From Aporrectodea caliginosa (Eukaryota > Annelida > Clitellata > Crassiclitellata > Lumbricidae): 64,000 bases of DNA. The first letter of the stretch is position 1. Each line of letters begins with the position of its first letter. Of this stretch, positions 33,460-44,765 are shown piece by piece. The notes under the pieces were generated by a model. That model worked only from the letters and a program-made list of their open reading frames with translations, made no database searches and had not been told where the DNA came from. The translations under genes and the position numbers were made by a program. Location: the NCBI GenBank assembly GCA_020284085.1, contig JACEVL010000799.1:212001-276000 (forward strand), in the 5' to 3' direction.

Positions 33460-34799
33460 TAGTGATGTAGCTTTTCCGGAAAAATATTTTCGGGAAATTT
33501 TCGGGAAAATTTCCTGACATTTTCCTCAGAACCGAAAAAATACATTTAATTCATAATGTCAGAATTTTAGTATGAGACAACACTCGAAAATTTCTGTTTT
33601 TTAAAAGTTCCTTTTATTTACAGTATTTCTGTCAATGCAGGCAACGTTCACCTTAAAGGAATTAAAATAAACATTAAACAGATTTCAAAATATATTGGTC
33701 TCAGACTCAGACTTCAATGGCAATGCCAATAAGGGGCCGTCCATAAATGACGTCACGCTATTTTGGCCGATTTTTAACCCCCTCTCCCCTCGTCACACTT
33801 CGTCACAAAAGTAAGACCCCCTCTGAAAATGACGTCACAAAGCTCTGACCCCCTAAAACCAATTTCCATGGCGAAACAAAATGCTCCTTCATGGAACAAA
33901 TAGCGAAAGCATGAATATTTTAAAATCTAACAGTGACCAAATATTGAAATAATTAGAAAATTATTAATAATGGTGCCCGTATACATTAAAATAATTACAA
34001 AAATAATGAAAATTTAATCCTCAAAATTAGTGCTGTTATTATTAAAATTAAATTGCTGTTAATTGTTAAATTTAATAACATAGACCTGGTGTGACGTCAC
34101 ACTACTCAGACCCCCCACCCCCATGTCACACATCGTCACAAATTTCCGACCCCCCCCCCCCCTAGGTGCGTGACGTCATTTATGGACGGCCCCTAACATT
34201 ATATTTCAAAACATAAAATAATAGTAGTAAATACGTTTATTTAACGATGCCGTCATATCGACGATGATTGGCGTCCATAAAATAATAGTATAATAGGCCT
34301 CATAAGAATTATTCTGTTGCAGTATTAAAATGGTGTCTATAGTAGCCTCGTAATCTCCAAACTTCTAAAGCGCCACTCGAAAGCCAAGCGCAGGGCACCA
34401 GCTTATTCACGAGCGCTACTAGCCTACTAGGCTACTACTGTTTTTGTCTCGTGTTTTCATAACTAAAAAATATAATAAGGAGAATAAATCATAAAAAAAT
34501 TTTTTCTCTAATTAACTGTGAAGTTTAATTGCAATTAATTCGTAAATGTATTGTCATTGTTGAGCCTTGTGAACACACTGAACAGTAAGCACTAACAGTG
34601 CCCTCTATTGAATAAATATATCAGTTATACCTACATAAGATAGCTTAGAGTGAGTGATGCTTAAAACTATTACATTTAAATTGTTATTTAGTTATTTTCT
34701 ATTGATGGAAAATTATTGGAAATTTTCCGGAAAAATACACTCGAAATTTTCCGGATAAATATGACATTTTCCGGACAATTTTTCCGCCTCACAACACTA
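33460..34799. mobile_element. non-autonomous hAT-type element, 1340 bp
   Basis: The ends are TAGTGATGTAG (left) and, inverted, TAGTGTTGTGAG (right), both followed by clusters of TTTTCCGGAAAA-like words. The flanking 8-mers are CTTTACTG (33452-33459) and CTTTACAG (34800-34807), 7 of 8 identical, which fits hAT. No transposase is encoded. Confidence 0.7.
33733..34193. mobile_element. PIF/Harbinger-type MITE, 461 bp, nested
   Basis: The ends are GGGGCCGTCCATAAATGACG and its exact inverse, near-perfect for about 26 bp, with TAA on both sides (33730-33732, 34194-34196) as target duplication. CGTCACA words recur just inside both ends. It has no coding capacity. It is inserted in the hAT-type element at 33460-34799. 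Confidence 0.85.
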
Positions 34800-34807
34800 C
34801 TTTACAG

Positions 34808-35048
34808 TTAAGGTTGCCAGGTACATGGCTAGCCTAAGGAGGACACAGACAGCCGGAAAGGAGGACGCATTGAATGTTTCACTCTGGACTCTGAAATCCG
34901 AGGGTCTTTAAGTTACCAACAAACCGATTCGCATTGGAAAGCTGCATGAAATCAGTTGAAGCTTAGGTCTAGAGTCTCATAGAGAGTCCACAGATACACT
35001 AGTGTAATATTACTTAGGTCGTGAACTAGAAGTCAGACTGTCCTTCAA
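34808..35048. other. no gene seen
   Basis: The first 26 bp may be the upstream edge of the interrupted exon described at 33189-33451. The rest shows nothing. Confidence 0.3.
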
Positions 35049-35240
35049 TTACTTGTCTTTCTGACTTAGACTGTCTTTCCATACTTTGTCTTTCTGAGTT
35101 AGCCTATATTGTCTCTCGCTTACATTAGCTACATCGTCAGCAATCTTCTGAAGTCTATCTAGTATTCGTTCCATGATTGATGGTTGATCGCATTCAGGGT
35201 AAATAGGTCTAGAAATACCTTCCTCACCTCTCGGTTTCAT
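35049..35240 (-). pseudogene. gag-like N-terminal fragment
   Basis: The 63-codon frame (QPSIMERILDRLQKIADDVA...QYRL) closely resembles the start of the gag at 53645-54538 (TLMERMLDGLGALSSQV). It therefore looks like a fragment of another member of that retrotransposon group. Confidence 0.45.
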
Positions 35241-35399
35241 GTCCTAGCTATAAAGAATGAACTGAGGCAAGACTTTGTCTTGTTGAAGTGTGCTATAAAT
35301 ATCAAATTGTATTGTAATTAATAATAGGCTAATTATAATCCAAGTCCGGTTGAAAGAGGAGGGAGAGGAGCTGCTAAAGCGGGTTTTGTTGAGGGAAAA

Positions 35400-35713
35400 A
35401 AGCTTAGAAGTAAGTAAGTATATTCTTTATTGAACCAGCTGTAATCCGCATCCTGGTGTACATGTATACATCATATATAATAAGCAATAATAATAATAAT
35501 ATCTTTTCTTTAATAAGCGCCTGACAAACGCACTGTGCTGTACATTTACATGTTATGCAATTGAAATCTTAACTACTAACAGAACAGACAGCCTGCAATA
35601 CACGGCGCTAATATATAGCAGCCTACAAAGCATATCCGCCCAACGGGGGCTCGAACTCGGTACCTCTCGCACTATGTGCCAGATGTTATCCAATGCGCTA
35701 TCGGCCCCCCTTC
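35400..35713 (-). repeat. tRNA-derived SINE and LINE-type tail
   Basis: The minus strand starts GGGGGGCCGATAGCGCATTG, with GAGTTCGAGCC as B box, a body of about 150 bp and a TTATTATTATTA tail near 35490. Directly beyond, 35403-35455 (AGTAAGTAAGTATATTCTTT) resembles the 3' end of the LINE at 60664. Confidence 0.65.
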
Positions 35714-36009
35714 CAATAATCAATAGTCAATAGGACTAAAGCATTCTAACTGTTCAAGTTTTTACATATTATGGTCAGGTAAGGCGCCAAACATCTTAAA
35801 TATAAACGATACAATTATCTGCAATGCGCTAAAAAAAATCATATTTGATTAGATCAAGACAATATTGCTTAAATAGATGCTCGATTGATGACGCGAATTC
35901 TTACCTAAATAGAAACTGGATCAATGAAAATGACTCGCGAAAGTAAAAGTTTGATTGACGAGATATAATAATGCTACAATGGGAGAATAACATAGTTGTA
36001 AAACCGTTT

Positions 36010-36090
36010 CTTTCGTTTCTTATTTCTCGTTTGTTATATATATATATGCATATACATGCATATTATATATATATATATATATACGTATAA
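36010..36090 (+). repeat. (TA)n-rich microsatellite
   Basis: Alternating TATATA runs are broken by TGCATA words. Confidence 0.9.
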
Positions 36091-36154
36091 TGTACATATA
36101 TGTTTCACCATGAAATCTTCGGACTATCGAACCTTCGGACTATTGATACGTAAC

Positions 36155-36300
36155 CCTGCAGGGCAATGCAGCGCTGCAAGAGTGTTCCATGGGTGCTGCA
36201 GGGAAATGCAGCGCTGCAAGGGAAGAGGGAGGGGCTTGCAACAGAGTGCTGCAGGGCAATGCAGCGCTACAAGGGTGCTGCATGGGTGCTGCAGGGCAAG
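36155..36300 (+). repeat. GGGTGCTGCAGGGCAATGCA minisatellite
   Basis: Units of about 30-50 bp combine GGGTGCTGCAGGG and AATGCAGCGCTGCAAG. The GCAGCGCTGC core is palindromic. A 17-bp match to the same unit occurs at the truncated start of the RTE-like fragment (38083-38100). The overlapping 182-codon plus-strand ORF is not supported as a gene. Confidence 0.7.
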
Positions 36301-36789
36301 ATATAAAGGAAGGGGACGATAACGATGAGGAGGCAACAAAACAACACGGCGACCAGAATCGCCACAATAGTAATAGTGATAATAATATTAACGATAGTTT
36401 ATATGGCGCCGTAACACGGCCATACCGCTACAAGGTCACTTCAAGTAAGGGAGCTCTTGCAACTGGTAGAAGCAGCTACGGGAACAGGGTTAATAGCCTA
36501 TGTTGCTCTAAGTCTCTAAGAGCTCTTGGTCTAGCAGAACCTCAAGGTCCCGAGCAGAAGTTGAGAAGGTGTAGAGGGAAAATGGAGAGACAGCTAGGCA
36601 CTCATCAATTTTTACCAACTGCTGTCTGCATGGTGCGAAATCGGATGAATTGCCTTTTTGAAGGGTTCAACCGGAGCCGATTAGAAGACGGGATCTTGAT
36701 CGATAACAGAGAGGTTTGGTCTGTGGACGAATTCTGATACGTCGTTAACGTGATAACAGCCGACAGCAAGTCAGCCAGTGTTTAATCTA

Positions 36790-37105
36790 GACGTCTGGGG
36801 GGGTAAAGTTCCCCAGGATCGAGTTCCCCCAGAAAAATGAAAGACATGTAATTTTGTACAGAAAAGTGTGATATTTAGGGATAATTCCGACTCCAGGATT
36901 TATCTTGCGTCCCCTAAATTTTTCTTCAAAAATTCTCGTTACTTACCCCCTCGAAAGTTCTTGTAAACCTCTCGTTACTACCCCCCCTCGAGAAAATTCT
37001 TGTAAAACTGTCGTTACTACCCCGCCCCTCGAGAAAATTCTTGGGAAACTGCTACTTTTCAAATATGTTGGGTACCCCCGAGAACCCTCGATTCCCCCCC
37101 ACAGC
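36790..37105 (+). repeat. C-rich tandem words (CTCGTTACTACCCC, TTCCCCCAG)
   Basis: Three degenerate units of about 46 bp (TCTTGTAAAACTGTCGTTACTACCCC-type) lie at 36930-37050, with GTTCCCC/CCCCCAC words on both outer sides. This may be a small element with C-rich ends; no target duplication was found. Confidence 0.45.
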
Positions 37106-37270
37106 AAGGGGAGTAGATTAAACACTGCAAGTCAGTAATTGTGACATGAAGGTAAGGATACGCATTGGAGAGGCAAATCAATGCGTTTGGAAACTCGCAA
37201 GGATATGGAAGAACAACGGATGCAGTTCCATACAGCAGCATGGGTCTCTTTCTCTTTTCTTTCTCCTCCG

Positions 37271-38104
37271 TCAAGTATTCGCTGACGATGAGGCTCTAAC
37301 AAAACTTCTCCATTTCGGTCGGTCTCTTGCGAGTTCTATTGCCCTTCTTAAGTCCCATCCTCTGTCTTCTATGTCTTCCAGTACGTTATCTATCCATCTT
37401 TTCTTCTGACGTCCTCTGCTCCTCGTTCCCTCCACCTCTCCGTGCAGCGCCTTTGCCGGCATTCTTACGTTTTCCATCCTGATCACATGTCCATACCATA
37501 TTAGTCTTCGTTTCTTTATTCTTTCCACTACCGTTTCCTTCTGTCCCAGTTCTTCTCGTGTCACCTCATTCCGTATCTTTTCTCTTCGTGATCTATTCAG
37601 TAGTCCTCGTAGCCATCCCATCTCCGCCACCAGGAGTCTTCTCTCGTCCTCCTTTTTCATGCACCAAGATTCTGCTCCATACGTGAGGACCGGTATCACC
37701 AGTGTTTCGTATAGTTTGGTTTTTGTTCTTGTTGAGATGTTGCCTGATCTCCATAGTTTCCTCAGCTTCCCAAACATTGTTGACGCCAGCCCAATTCTTT
37801 TCCTTATGTCCCTTGTCGACTCCGCGTCCTCCGTAATTACGCCCCCCAGGTACACAAATTCTGTCACCTGCTCCAGCTCCTCTCCTTCCAGGGTGATGTT
37901 TATCTTTTCTTTTTCCTTACCAATTGTCATTGTTTTGGTCTTCTCTCCATTGATCTTAAGCCCGAATCTTTTGCTACTTTCATGTACCCTGGTCGTTAGT
38001 TCCTGCAGTTGGCTTCCGCTTTCCGCCATCAGATCTATGTCGTCTGCAAATCTTAGGTTGTTGACTATTGTTCCATTTAATGGGTGCTGCAGGGCAATTC
38101 CCAT
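37271..38104 (-). pseudogene. RTE-like LINE reverse transcriptase C-terminus
   Basis: A 277-codon open frame starts within the palm domain (NNLRFADDIDLMAES, catalytic FADD) and continues through SKRFGLKINGEKTKTM, FVYLGGVI, VLTYGAESW and the distal GRQKKRWIDNVLEDIEDRGW. The endonuclease and N-terminal fingers are missing (5' truncation). RTE placement rests on the LRFADDI and KKRWIDN signature and is tentative. The truncation point carries GGGTGCTGCAGGGCAAT, shared with the minisatellite at 36155-36300. Confidence 0.8.
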
Positions 38105-38308
38105 TCCTCATTTGAACATTATGGTCAGCTGCATAATGAGTAAACTAAACACCTATTATCTTCTCTAAACTCTGACATTGTAACTGATTGCGGTGTGCCA
38201 ATTAGAGTTTTCTTTCTCAATAAATGAATATAATTATTAGTGTTCTCAAGTCTCAACACCAGTGCTTAAAGTGTAAAAAAAGAAGTGCCTGGACGCCCCT
38301 AACCAGGG

Positions 38309-38495
38309 GCGCAACCACGGTCCCGAAGTGGGGGGGGACGTACTAGAATGTCTTAGTGGGTGGGGGGTGGAATTGCGAGCGCCGAAGGCGCGAAGCTGCG
38401 ATTGCCGAAGGCAAGAAGCCCCTAACGACTAGGGGGTATGGGGGAGCGTCGTAAGCTCCCCCATCGGGGTCTGGGGCGGAGCCCCAGAAGCCGAC
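38309..38495 (+). other. array of small perfect hairpins
   Basis: Consecutive stem-loops are visible: CCCCTAACCAGGGG, GCGCCGAAGGCGC, TTGCCGAAGGCAA, CCCCTAACGACTAGGGG, GGGGGAGCGTCGTAAGCTCC (with more pairing) and TGGGGCGGAGCCCCA. The block is GC-rich and lies just inside the left end of the hAT element. Confidence 0.75.
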
Positions 38496-38635
38496 GCAAT
38501 TTTGAGCATATGACGCCAAATGGAGTACATTTTGGGCTTTAATTTACCTCAAATTTTTCACCAATGATTTCGATATAAAAGTACCTAAAACATCTTGATC
38601 TGTGAAAAATTTGACTTTATTATATGAATAAACTG

Positions 38636-38866
38636 GACGTGACAAGGGTTTAAGAGAATTGAACGGAAAAGAGCGGAATAAGCTCTAGAACAGTGTTTGT
38701 CAAAACTAGGAAAATCGGCAGGGAGGAAGCCTGAACGATTCAATTTTCTCAGAATACCGTTATGGCGTTTATGTTCCCCATCAGTGGCAAATCCCCACCA
38801 AACAGAGGAGGCATAATTATTTAAAGTAGCCGTGCGGGGGTAGTAGCCCTAACAACGTTTCATGCA
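38636..38866 (-). repeat. LINE fragment related to 60880-61100
   Basis: CGTGACAAGGGTTT..AGAGAATTGAACGG and, further on, GGCAAATCCCCACCAAACAG are shared nearly word for word with 60876-61080. It is a piece of the C-terminal region of the same LINE family. Confidence 0.8.
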
Positions 38867-39045
38867 TTTTGATAAACAAAACGGCCCACTCGATAATCGA
38901 TAGCCGGTTTTTCATTCTGACCATAAGGAAGATTAGTGAAGCTGTTAAATTCCTGGCATATTTATCTTGACACCGGTCACATTTTATATGAAATATATTT
39001 AACTGAACAATGTGAACATCAAGAGAATAATTTATAGGTCTATGT

Positions 39046-39409
39046 CAGGAATGGGCAACTTCTTTTAACAGAGGGTCACCCTTAGATTTTAAGGGCAGTT
39101 CAGAGGTCGTATGCCAATCTCGGGCTAATTTTGCAGATTTGTTGCCCCAGATGAAACAATATTAATTTTATTCAAACTAAGTATTGTAGAATAACCGCTA
39201 AAGTACATGAAGATGAATTTTTATGATGAAAACCTAATTATCATAGGCCAATACCTACTGTAGGCCTACATGCTTAAAGTTTATTCCGTTTAAAAATTCA
39301 TAAAACGAATTAAAGGCTTCTAAGTACCAGGTACAATGCTACTATAAAAGACATGTCAAAGGTCCCCGGGGCCGGACTCGAGCCGCGGGCCGTATGTTGC
39401 CCACCCCTG
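39046..39409. mobile_element. small hAT-like MITE, 364 bp
   Basis: The ends are CAGGAATGGGCAAC and, inverted, CAGGGGTGGGCAAC. The flanking 8-mers GTCTATGT and GTATATTT agree at 6 of 8. It is non-coding and nested in the 6.7-kb hAT. Confidence 0.65.
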
Positions 39410-39555
39410 GTATATTTGGTATCGTATTGTATTGTATCAAAGTCACTTAACTTGATAAGTTCATTTAGTTATGAAACAGTCAAGACGCGCAGTGGATGTG
39501 AGTCATGTGACAGTCAGGTATACCGTAGACTCGGAATCCATGCATTATAATATTC

Positions 39556-42338
39556 TTACAGAATGTCCCACACTGCAGTGTACGCAGCATCACAGTCAAT
39601 GCTGTTTGAGCATGCCAAACTGTTTGTGTCATCAGCTGAGTGTCTTCCTGCTGAAAGCCATGAACTAACGTAAGGAAGTGGAATAAACTTGGCAAGAGGA
39701 GGACCAACAAGTTTTCCGAACAGCAGACTTGAGACCGTTTCAACTGACAGAGAGTTCCTTGTAGGGCTAAGTATTAAGTTCATTTGGCTGAACCCCCTTT
39801 CACATTCTGCAGTGCAAACAGGTACTGTATTCAATGCTAACAGCAGCGGCTTCAACTCGAGCGGGACTACTTTTCCTCCGTTTTCTTTGAACTTGCGGAA
39901 TGCACGAATTGATTGCCTTCCATCAACATTGAGCCTTTCGGACATCAACCGGACTTCCTTCTCCCCACTGAGAGATGGCGTGATGTCCTCCGAAGGAAAC
40001 TCTGGCCAGTTCTCAGGTGATAGCACTTTAGTCCAAGTTACCATCTGATCATATTGGTTAACTGCGGATATGTTAGTATTACCGACTGTAGAGACATGAG
40101 ATGACTGAACTGTTAACATCCGGTTTTTCAGACTGTTGACCAATGAGTGAAAGAACTGCTCAGGGCGAATAGGCACGTCAGACTTCTGGCCATCGTGTAG
40201 CACAATTCCTGCAAAGGTCTTGTTTTGTTCAAAACTTTCATTCATCATTTTCAGATGTGGTCCAGGTTCATTGCACATTGCCTCAAATACGAAAATCTGT
40301 CTACTGACGGCTCTATGTGCTGCTGAGAGGGTTATATCTCGCTTCTGCAGTTCAAGAGAAAGCTCTGCCAGTTCTTCTAAGGCATCGAACATAAGCGCCA
40401 GATTAGAGACAAAAGGACGGCAGGAAAGGCGCTTGGATAAACCGGAGTAAACCGCTCGCTCCTTGGAGTCTCGTTTTGTATCTTGTGATGCGCAGACGAA
40501 ATGGCGATGTAACGCTGCGAACGACTGCCAGACGGCTCTCACTGTCCGAAGACTGGATGCCACCCAGCGAGTGTCAAGCATCTTGCCTATAGATAGTAGT
40601 TGAACGTCAATTTCTGCGGCACACTGACGTAGTTCGACTTGGTTTTTCGGCGATGTACTGTACAAGGAATACAGCTTTTCGATGAAGATCTTGAAATTAT
40701 TGATTCCGGCAACTTCTTTAACTGTATCGTGTACGCTCAGTTCCAGACGATGTGCAACACAGTGCCACACAAAAATCTTGGGGAACTTGTCTTGCATCAG
40801 TTTGCCAACTCCCGCTTTCTTCCCTAGCATGACAGAGGCGCCATCGCATGCGAGACCAACGCAATGTTTCGAAATAAATGATTCTTCGATTCCGTGTTTT
40901 AGAAGGCATGCAATCAAGGCGGATAATATGTCAGGCGCTGTTGCTTTGGACAATTCCACCAGGTCAAGGAACATGGTCACAGGTTCGTCATCTCCAAACG
41001 AAGTTCGTAAATAAATAATTAGTGTTGACAGCTTACTAACTGTAGTTGATTCGTCAATCAAAATGGCAAACTTCCGGTTCTTATTGACGATCGTCAGAGT
41101 AATCTTTTTCCGCATTTGTGAGCCAATGTGCATTGCAATGTTTGCACAAGACACATTTGAGTGAAGGATTCGCCCCATATTCAATCCGTTCAGCCTCTGC
41201 AGCTCAATTTCTGTCTGGAAGTCAGCGAACGGTCGATTAAGTTTAATTTGTTTATAGACAGTTCGAAATACTCTGCATGTGGTGTCGTGAAGACTCTTCT
41301 GCTGACTTTCAACAATTGATGACAATTTGCACGTCTTTCGGTCTTCTTGTATTTCAGTGGCTCGCATGTGCGCTTTGGAAGTTTTGTGTGCATGAATCTT
41401 TTTCCTTAAGGAATCCTTTTGGTCACTTATTTTTAGACCATGATGGCTTACACGGCAATCAATCCATTCAACTGACAGCTGAACACCTTGTGTTGCTTTT
41501 GTCCCAAGACCTTTGATGTTTTTACATGTGCTACAGCCTAGACATTTGTTACCCACTTCAAGCCACGGATTTTCCTTCACAAAATATATGTATTGGCTTT
41601 CAGACCAGCAATCTGGAATATTTCTAATGTTGATGTCTACTTCTGTTGTGGTTGCTGTCTCTTCAGGTTCGTTTTTCGGAGTGTCTTGCCGTGGTGAAGC
41701 ATCTTGTAAGACACCAGTGTGTGAAGTAGATGCTGCAATATCCTGTGTTTGTTTGTCATTAGATGTGTGTATAAATCTTGTTGACATGATTTTTGACAAA
41801 GTGTTATGGCCGGATGGTTTCAGGCACACGTAATGTGCACCGCTGTCTTCCCCGATATGTCCGAGCAATAAAGTGTGTCCATTCGAATCTGCAGTTCTGT
41901 GTTCAAAACTTTCCAATGTAGTGTTACTCGCATGTATGACTGTATTGTAGCTATCTCCAAGACTTGAAATTACAGCTATCTGCACATCATATTTTCGAGC
42001 AGCAGACAACAATGTAATATGGTCACCAAATTCTCCAGCCTGAGTCATGTTGTGCAGGTACTGTGGCCAATTGATGCCAACAAATTCACTTACTTGGGCA
42101 GTTGCAGAAACACACATTTCATTCATTTGTTTTAGAGAAGCCACAACATCTTTACGCACCTCTGTGTGAGTTAAAACACTATAATCTGCTGATGTCATAT
42201 TTCTAAGTGCGTTCGCAATACAGTGAAACTGGCAATTTCCATCTGCTGGTGGATTGTAACTGACCTCAACATCTTCTCCGAACAGTGACATTGATTTATG
42301 CTGTGATTTCTCCTGTGAGTTTGCAAGCTCATCTTTCT
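39556..42338 (-). CDS. hAT transposase with N-terminal OTU domain
   Basis: An uninterrupted frame of about 930 codons. The first in-frame ATG is at residue 23; an acceptor TTTCTTTGTAG at 42339-42340 suggests an upstream non-coding or short coding exon. Residues about 30-180 are an OTU peptidase: PADGNCQFHC (catalytic Asp and Cys42), a GEFGDHITLLSAA block and GAHYVCL (His). Residues 265-340 carry a Cys/His zinc-binding region (CLGCSTCKN...KKIHAHKTSKAH). The transposase core follows: IDESTTVSK (about 434), CDGASVMLG (about 502), WHCVAHRLEL (the hAT C-x2-H block, about 530) and the C-terminal ECERGFSQMN dimerisation domain (about 850). It resembles the KIAA1586/ZNF862-like branch. It would mobilise the surrounding element; the OTU could remove ubiquitin, a guess. 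All catalytic residues appear present. Confidence 0.85.
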
Positions 42339-42387
42339 CTACAAAGAAATGAAACAACAGTTAAAGGCATATGTTACGTATGGTGTT

Positions 42388-42446
42388 TCAATTAGTTAAG
42401 GTTAGTTAAGATTTTTAAATTAGTTAAGGTTAGTTAAGATTTTTTA
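42388..42446 (+). repeat. two copies of AATTAGTTAAGGTTAGTTAAG
   Basis: A 31-bp unit, AATTAGTTAAGGTTAGTTAA plus GATTTTT, occurs twice, a local tandem duplication upstream of the transposase exon. Confidence 0.8.
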
Positions 42447-42529
42447 TGTTAATCAAGTCAACAACTGTTATGCTAATTAAACCATCTTTCGGTCGCCACA
42501 TAATTATTCTGTTGAAATTATATAGAGGT

Positions 42530-42672
42530 GTCCCTACTTAGCGGGATCTTTGATCCCTTCAGGGCCTTCCCTTGTGGCATTCAACAATCAATATTTAAAA
42601 GTGCAATCTTATTTGTAACATTAATGTTTATTGTTGTTTGACTACAAATAAACGATTGATTGATTGATGTGG
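42530..42672 (+). repeat. LINE 3' end with ATTG tail
   Basis: GAGGTGTCCCTACTTAGCGG to AAATAAACGATTGATTGATT is a LINE 3' untranslated end with three ATTG units, resembling the end of the LINE at 22753. Confidence 0.6.
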
Positions 42673-42731
42673 TGTAAGAGAGTAACGTTAATTTACAACA
42701 CGCACAATAGTAGTCTATACGGCTAATGACA

Positions 42732-43145
42732 AGTCACATCTGACGTTTTTGGCACTTTTCGATGACTCCTCTGCTTTCGATATGGTTGACCATGATATCC
42801 TGCTTCAACATCTACGACTATCGTGTGGCCTCACCGGACCTCCTCTTCTTTGATTTCAGTCTTATCTCACAGGCCGTACTCAAATGGTTGTCCTTTGAGA
42901 CTATTATAGAATGCCTGGGGTTGAGTTCGGCGTCCTACAAGGATCTGCACTCAGCCCAATCCTATATATACGCTCTCTATACTGCCGATATTCCTTCCCT
43001 TTTCGCTAGGCATCTGGCCATCGGTCACCTTTATGCTGATGATGTCCAAGCCTTGTGCATGGCCTTCCCTGAGAGCAACTCGCTCTTACTCATCACTAAC
43101 TATGCCACAGTTGTCAGGGAAAAATCGCTGGGCAGGTGGAAGACT
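42732..43145 (+). pseudogene. LINE reverse-transcriptase fragment
   Basis: In changing frames it reads SSAFDMVDHDILLQHLRLS, then EFGVLQGSALSPIL, YTADIPSLFARHL and LYADDVQA (catalytic YADD present). Frameshifts are near 42840 and 42905. The fragment is the palm core of the same family as 48042-48460. It breaks off into unrelated sequence at about 43140. Confidence 0.75.
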
Positions 43146-43149
43146 TTTC

Positions 43150-44300
43150 CAGCATCTGGGCCGGCCGCTGAGAAAGCACGGTCAGTCGGTCACCAAAGCG
43201 GGTTCTCATCCGTCGTACGCGAAGATCGCTTTTCTTGAGCGATCGTAGTCGCAACCCGGAAGCGGAGGAATGCGTCCCGATACAGCAGTCGCACAAATAC
43301 TGCATGCGCGGTCCCGTGAAGTGACTTATATACCAGCAAACAGATTTTAATGTATGATTATGATGTATGAGTTTTAAGCTCAATACGAGCCAGTGCAGGA
43401 CATCACGGAGGAGCGGCGTAACATGATCGTACTTCCTGCGGTTGCACAAGTCAACATAATTAGTTAACAGGTAGCCCTGTAATGTTCAACTTAGCGTTGG
43501 ATCTTACGCTCGCTACTTGTTAAATAAATCCAGCATTTGAGGTCATATTGTGGATAGGCCATCATTTTAAGTTCATAGATGATAATCAGTCAGTCTTCAT
43601 TAGGTTAATGATTTAATTAAACATAATAGTTCGATAGTCCATTCACATAATATAGTGGCCATATGTATCTTCAAGTTTGTGATAGTATTTATGGCTCGAA
43701 GATGCCTAGGTTAGCTTACTTAAACCAGCATTATTAAATTAGTAACTAATATTTCTAATTTTATGGCCTAACTAACCACCCCTCCAAAAACTTGCTCTCA
43801 GGTGTCCGTATTTATTGCACTTGAGTTAGAAACTTATCAGCGGCAAGTCATGGCCATCTAATAACTTACTAATTTTACTACTAGCCTACATACATTTCTT
43901 TTATATTCTACCGAACGTACGGCGTTAGAGCGTCCTACCGTCCTACGTGATTTTTTAATTGGCAACAAATAACATCTTTATAAATATTCATAACTTCTTA
44001 AATTTTACACCAATCTATTTACCTTTTTCAGTACATGATCTCTTCCAGAACGAAAACAAGTCTGCCCCAGGTGGGGCAGCTGATCTTTTCAATTTTTGCG
44101 TCGATGATCCACCAGACATCATTCACTAGCAGACTAACTGTAGTAACTAGAACAACACTACACGTTTCGTCGTTTCGCAACTTGAATTACAATTTCAGTT
44201 AGATTTTATACGTGCTATGCAATCTAGGGTAGTACCAGTGGCCTGGAAGTATTTTAAAGTTGTGTGAGCCAACCTCAACAAAGTACAGACCTAAGGTGGA
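43150..44300. other. no gene seen
   Basis: This is the upstream interior of the hAT element. The transposase promoter and any first exon should lie here, but no convincing ATG exon with donor was found. Confidence 0.35.
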
Positions 44301-44589
44301 TAAAATTATATGTCTACATTGTCATTATATGGAGTGGCGTAACTTGGTATTTTCTTGCCCGGGCAACGACTGCAATCGGGCAACGACTGCAATCGGATAT
44401 TAAACAACAAAATTAAAAACACATTCAATGATTTGATTAATTCCATTCCATAGATGCCTTCAGCCCACCCAGACCTATACGGCAAAGTTGCAAGCGCATC
44501 ACTGGAAGGGAATCTTTTATACTGGAACATTATACGGGCGTTTACCATACCAAAATATAGCTTTAAATTATAATTAATGAGTGTGGGGG

Positions 44590-44765
44590 TTTCAGAGACA
44601 GGAGAGACACGACACCATAGAGAAAAAGACAGACAGACAGACAGAGACAGAAAGTAAGGTTTAAGAGATACATGAGAGACCACAGAGAGATAGATTCAGA
44701 CAGAGAAAGAGGTTTAAGGGATAGGACAGATAGACCAGAGAGAGACAGAGACAGAGAGACATAAA
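44590..44765 (+). repeat. GAGACAGA-type simple repeat
   Basis: A purine-rich degenerate (GACA/GAGA)n tract lies near the right end of the hAT element. Confidence 0.85.

Noticed and set aside
33189..33545. 118-codon ORF taken whole
   Set aside because: Its first 31 codons come from the hAT-type element end (FSRKFPENIF from TTTTCGGG words); only 33189-33451 can be exon.
35640..35713. Possible tRNA gene on the minus strand
   Set aside because: Same reasoning: a tRNA-like head joined to a SINE body, with no 3' acceptor strand.
36189..36737. 182-codon plus-strand ORF
   Set aside because: Its first third is the GCTGCAGGG minisatellite and the rest has no recognisable motif, splice support or conserved look.
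39556..42338. Domesticated host gene instead of transposon
   Set aside because: Termini with a perfect 8-bp target duplication enclose the gene, so a mobile element is the simpler reading, although recent insertion does not exclude host use.
44333..44350. AGTGGCGTAAC resembling the end of the 49252-50416 hAT
   Set aside because: Only one end is seen, the first base differs and no inverse partner or 8-bp duplication was found.
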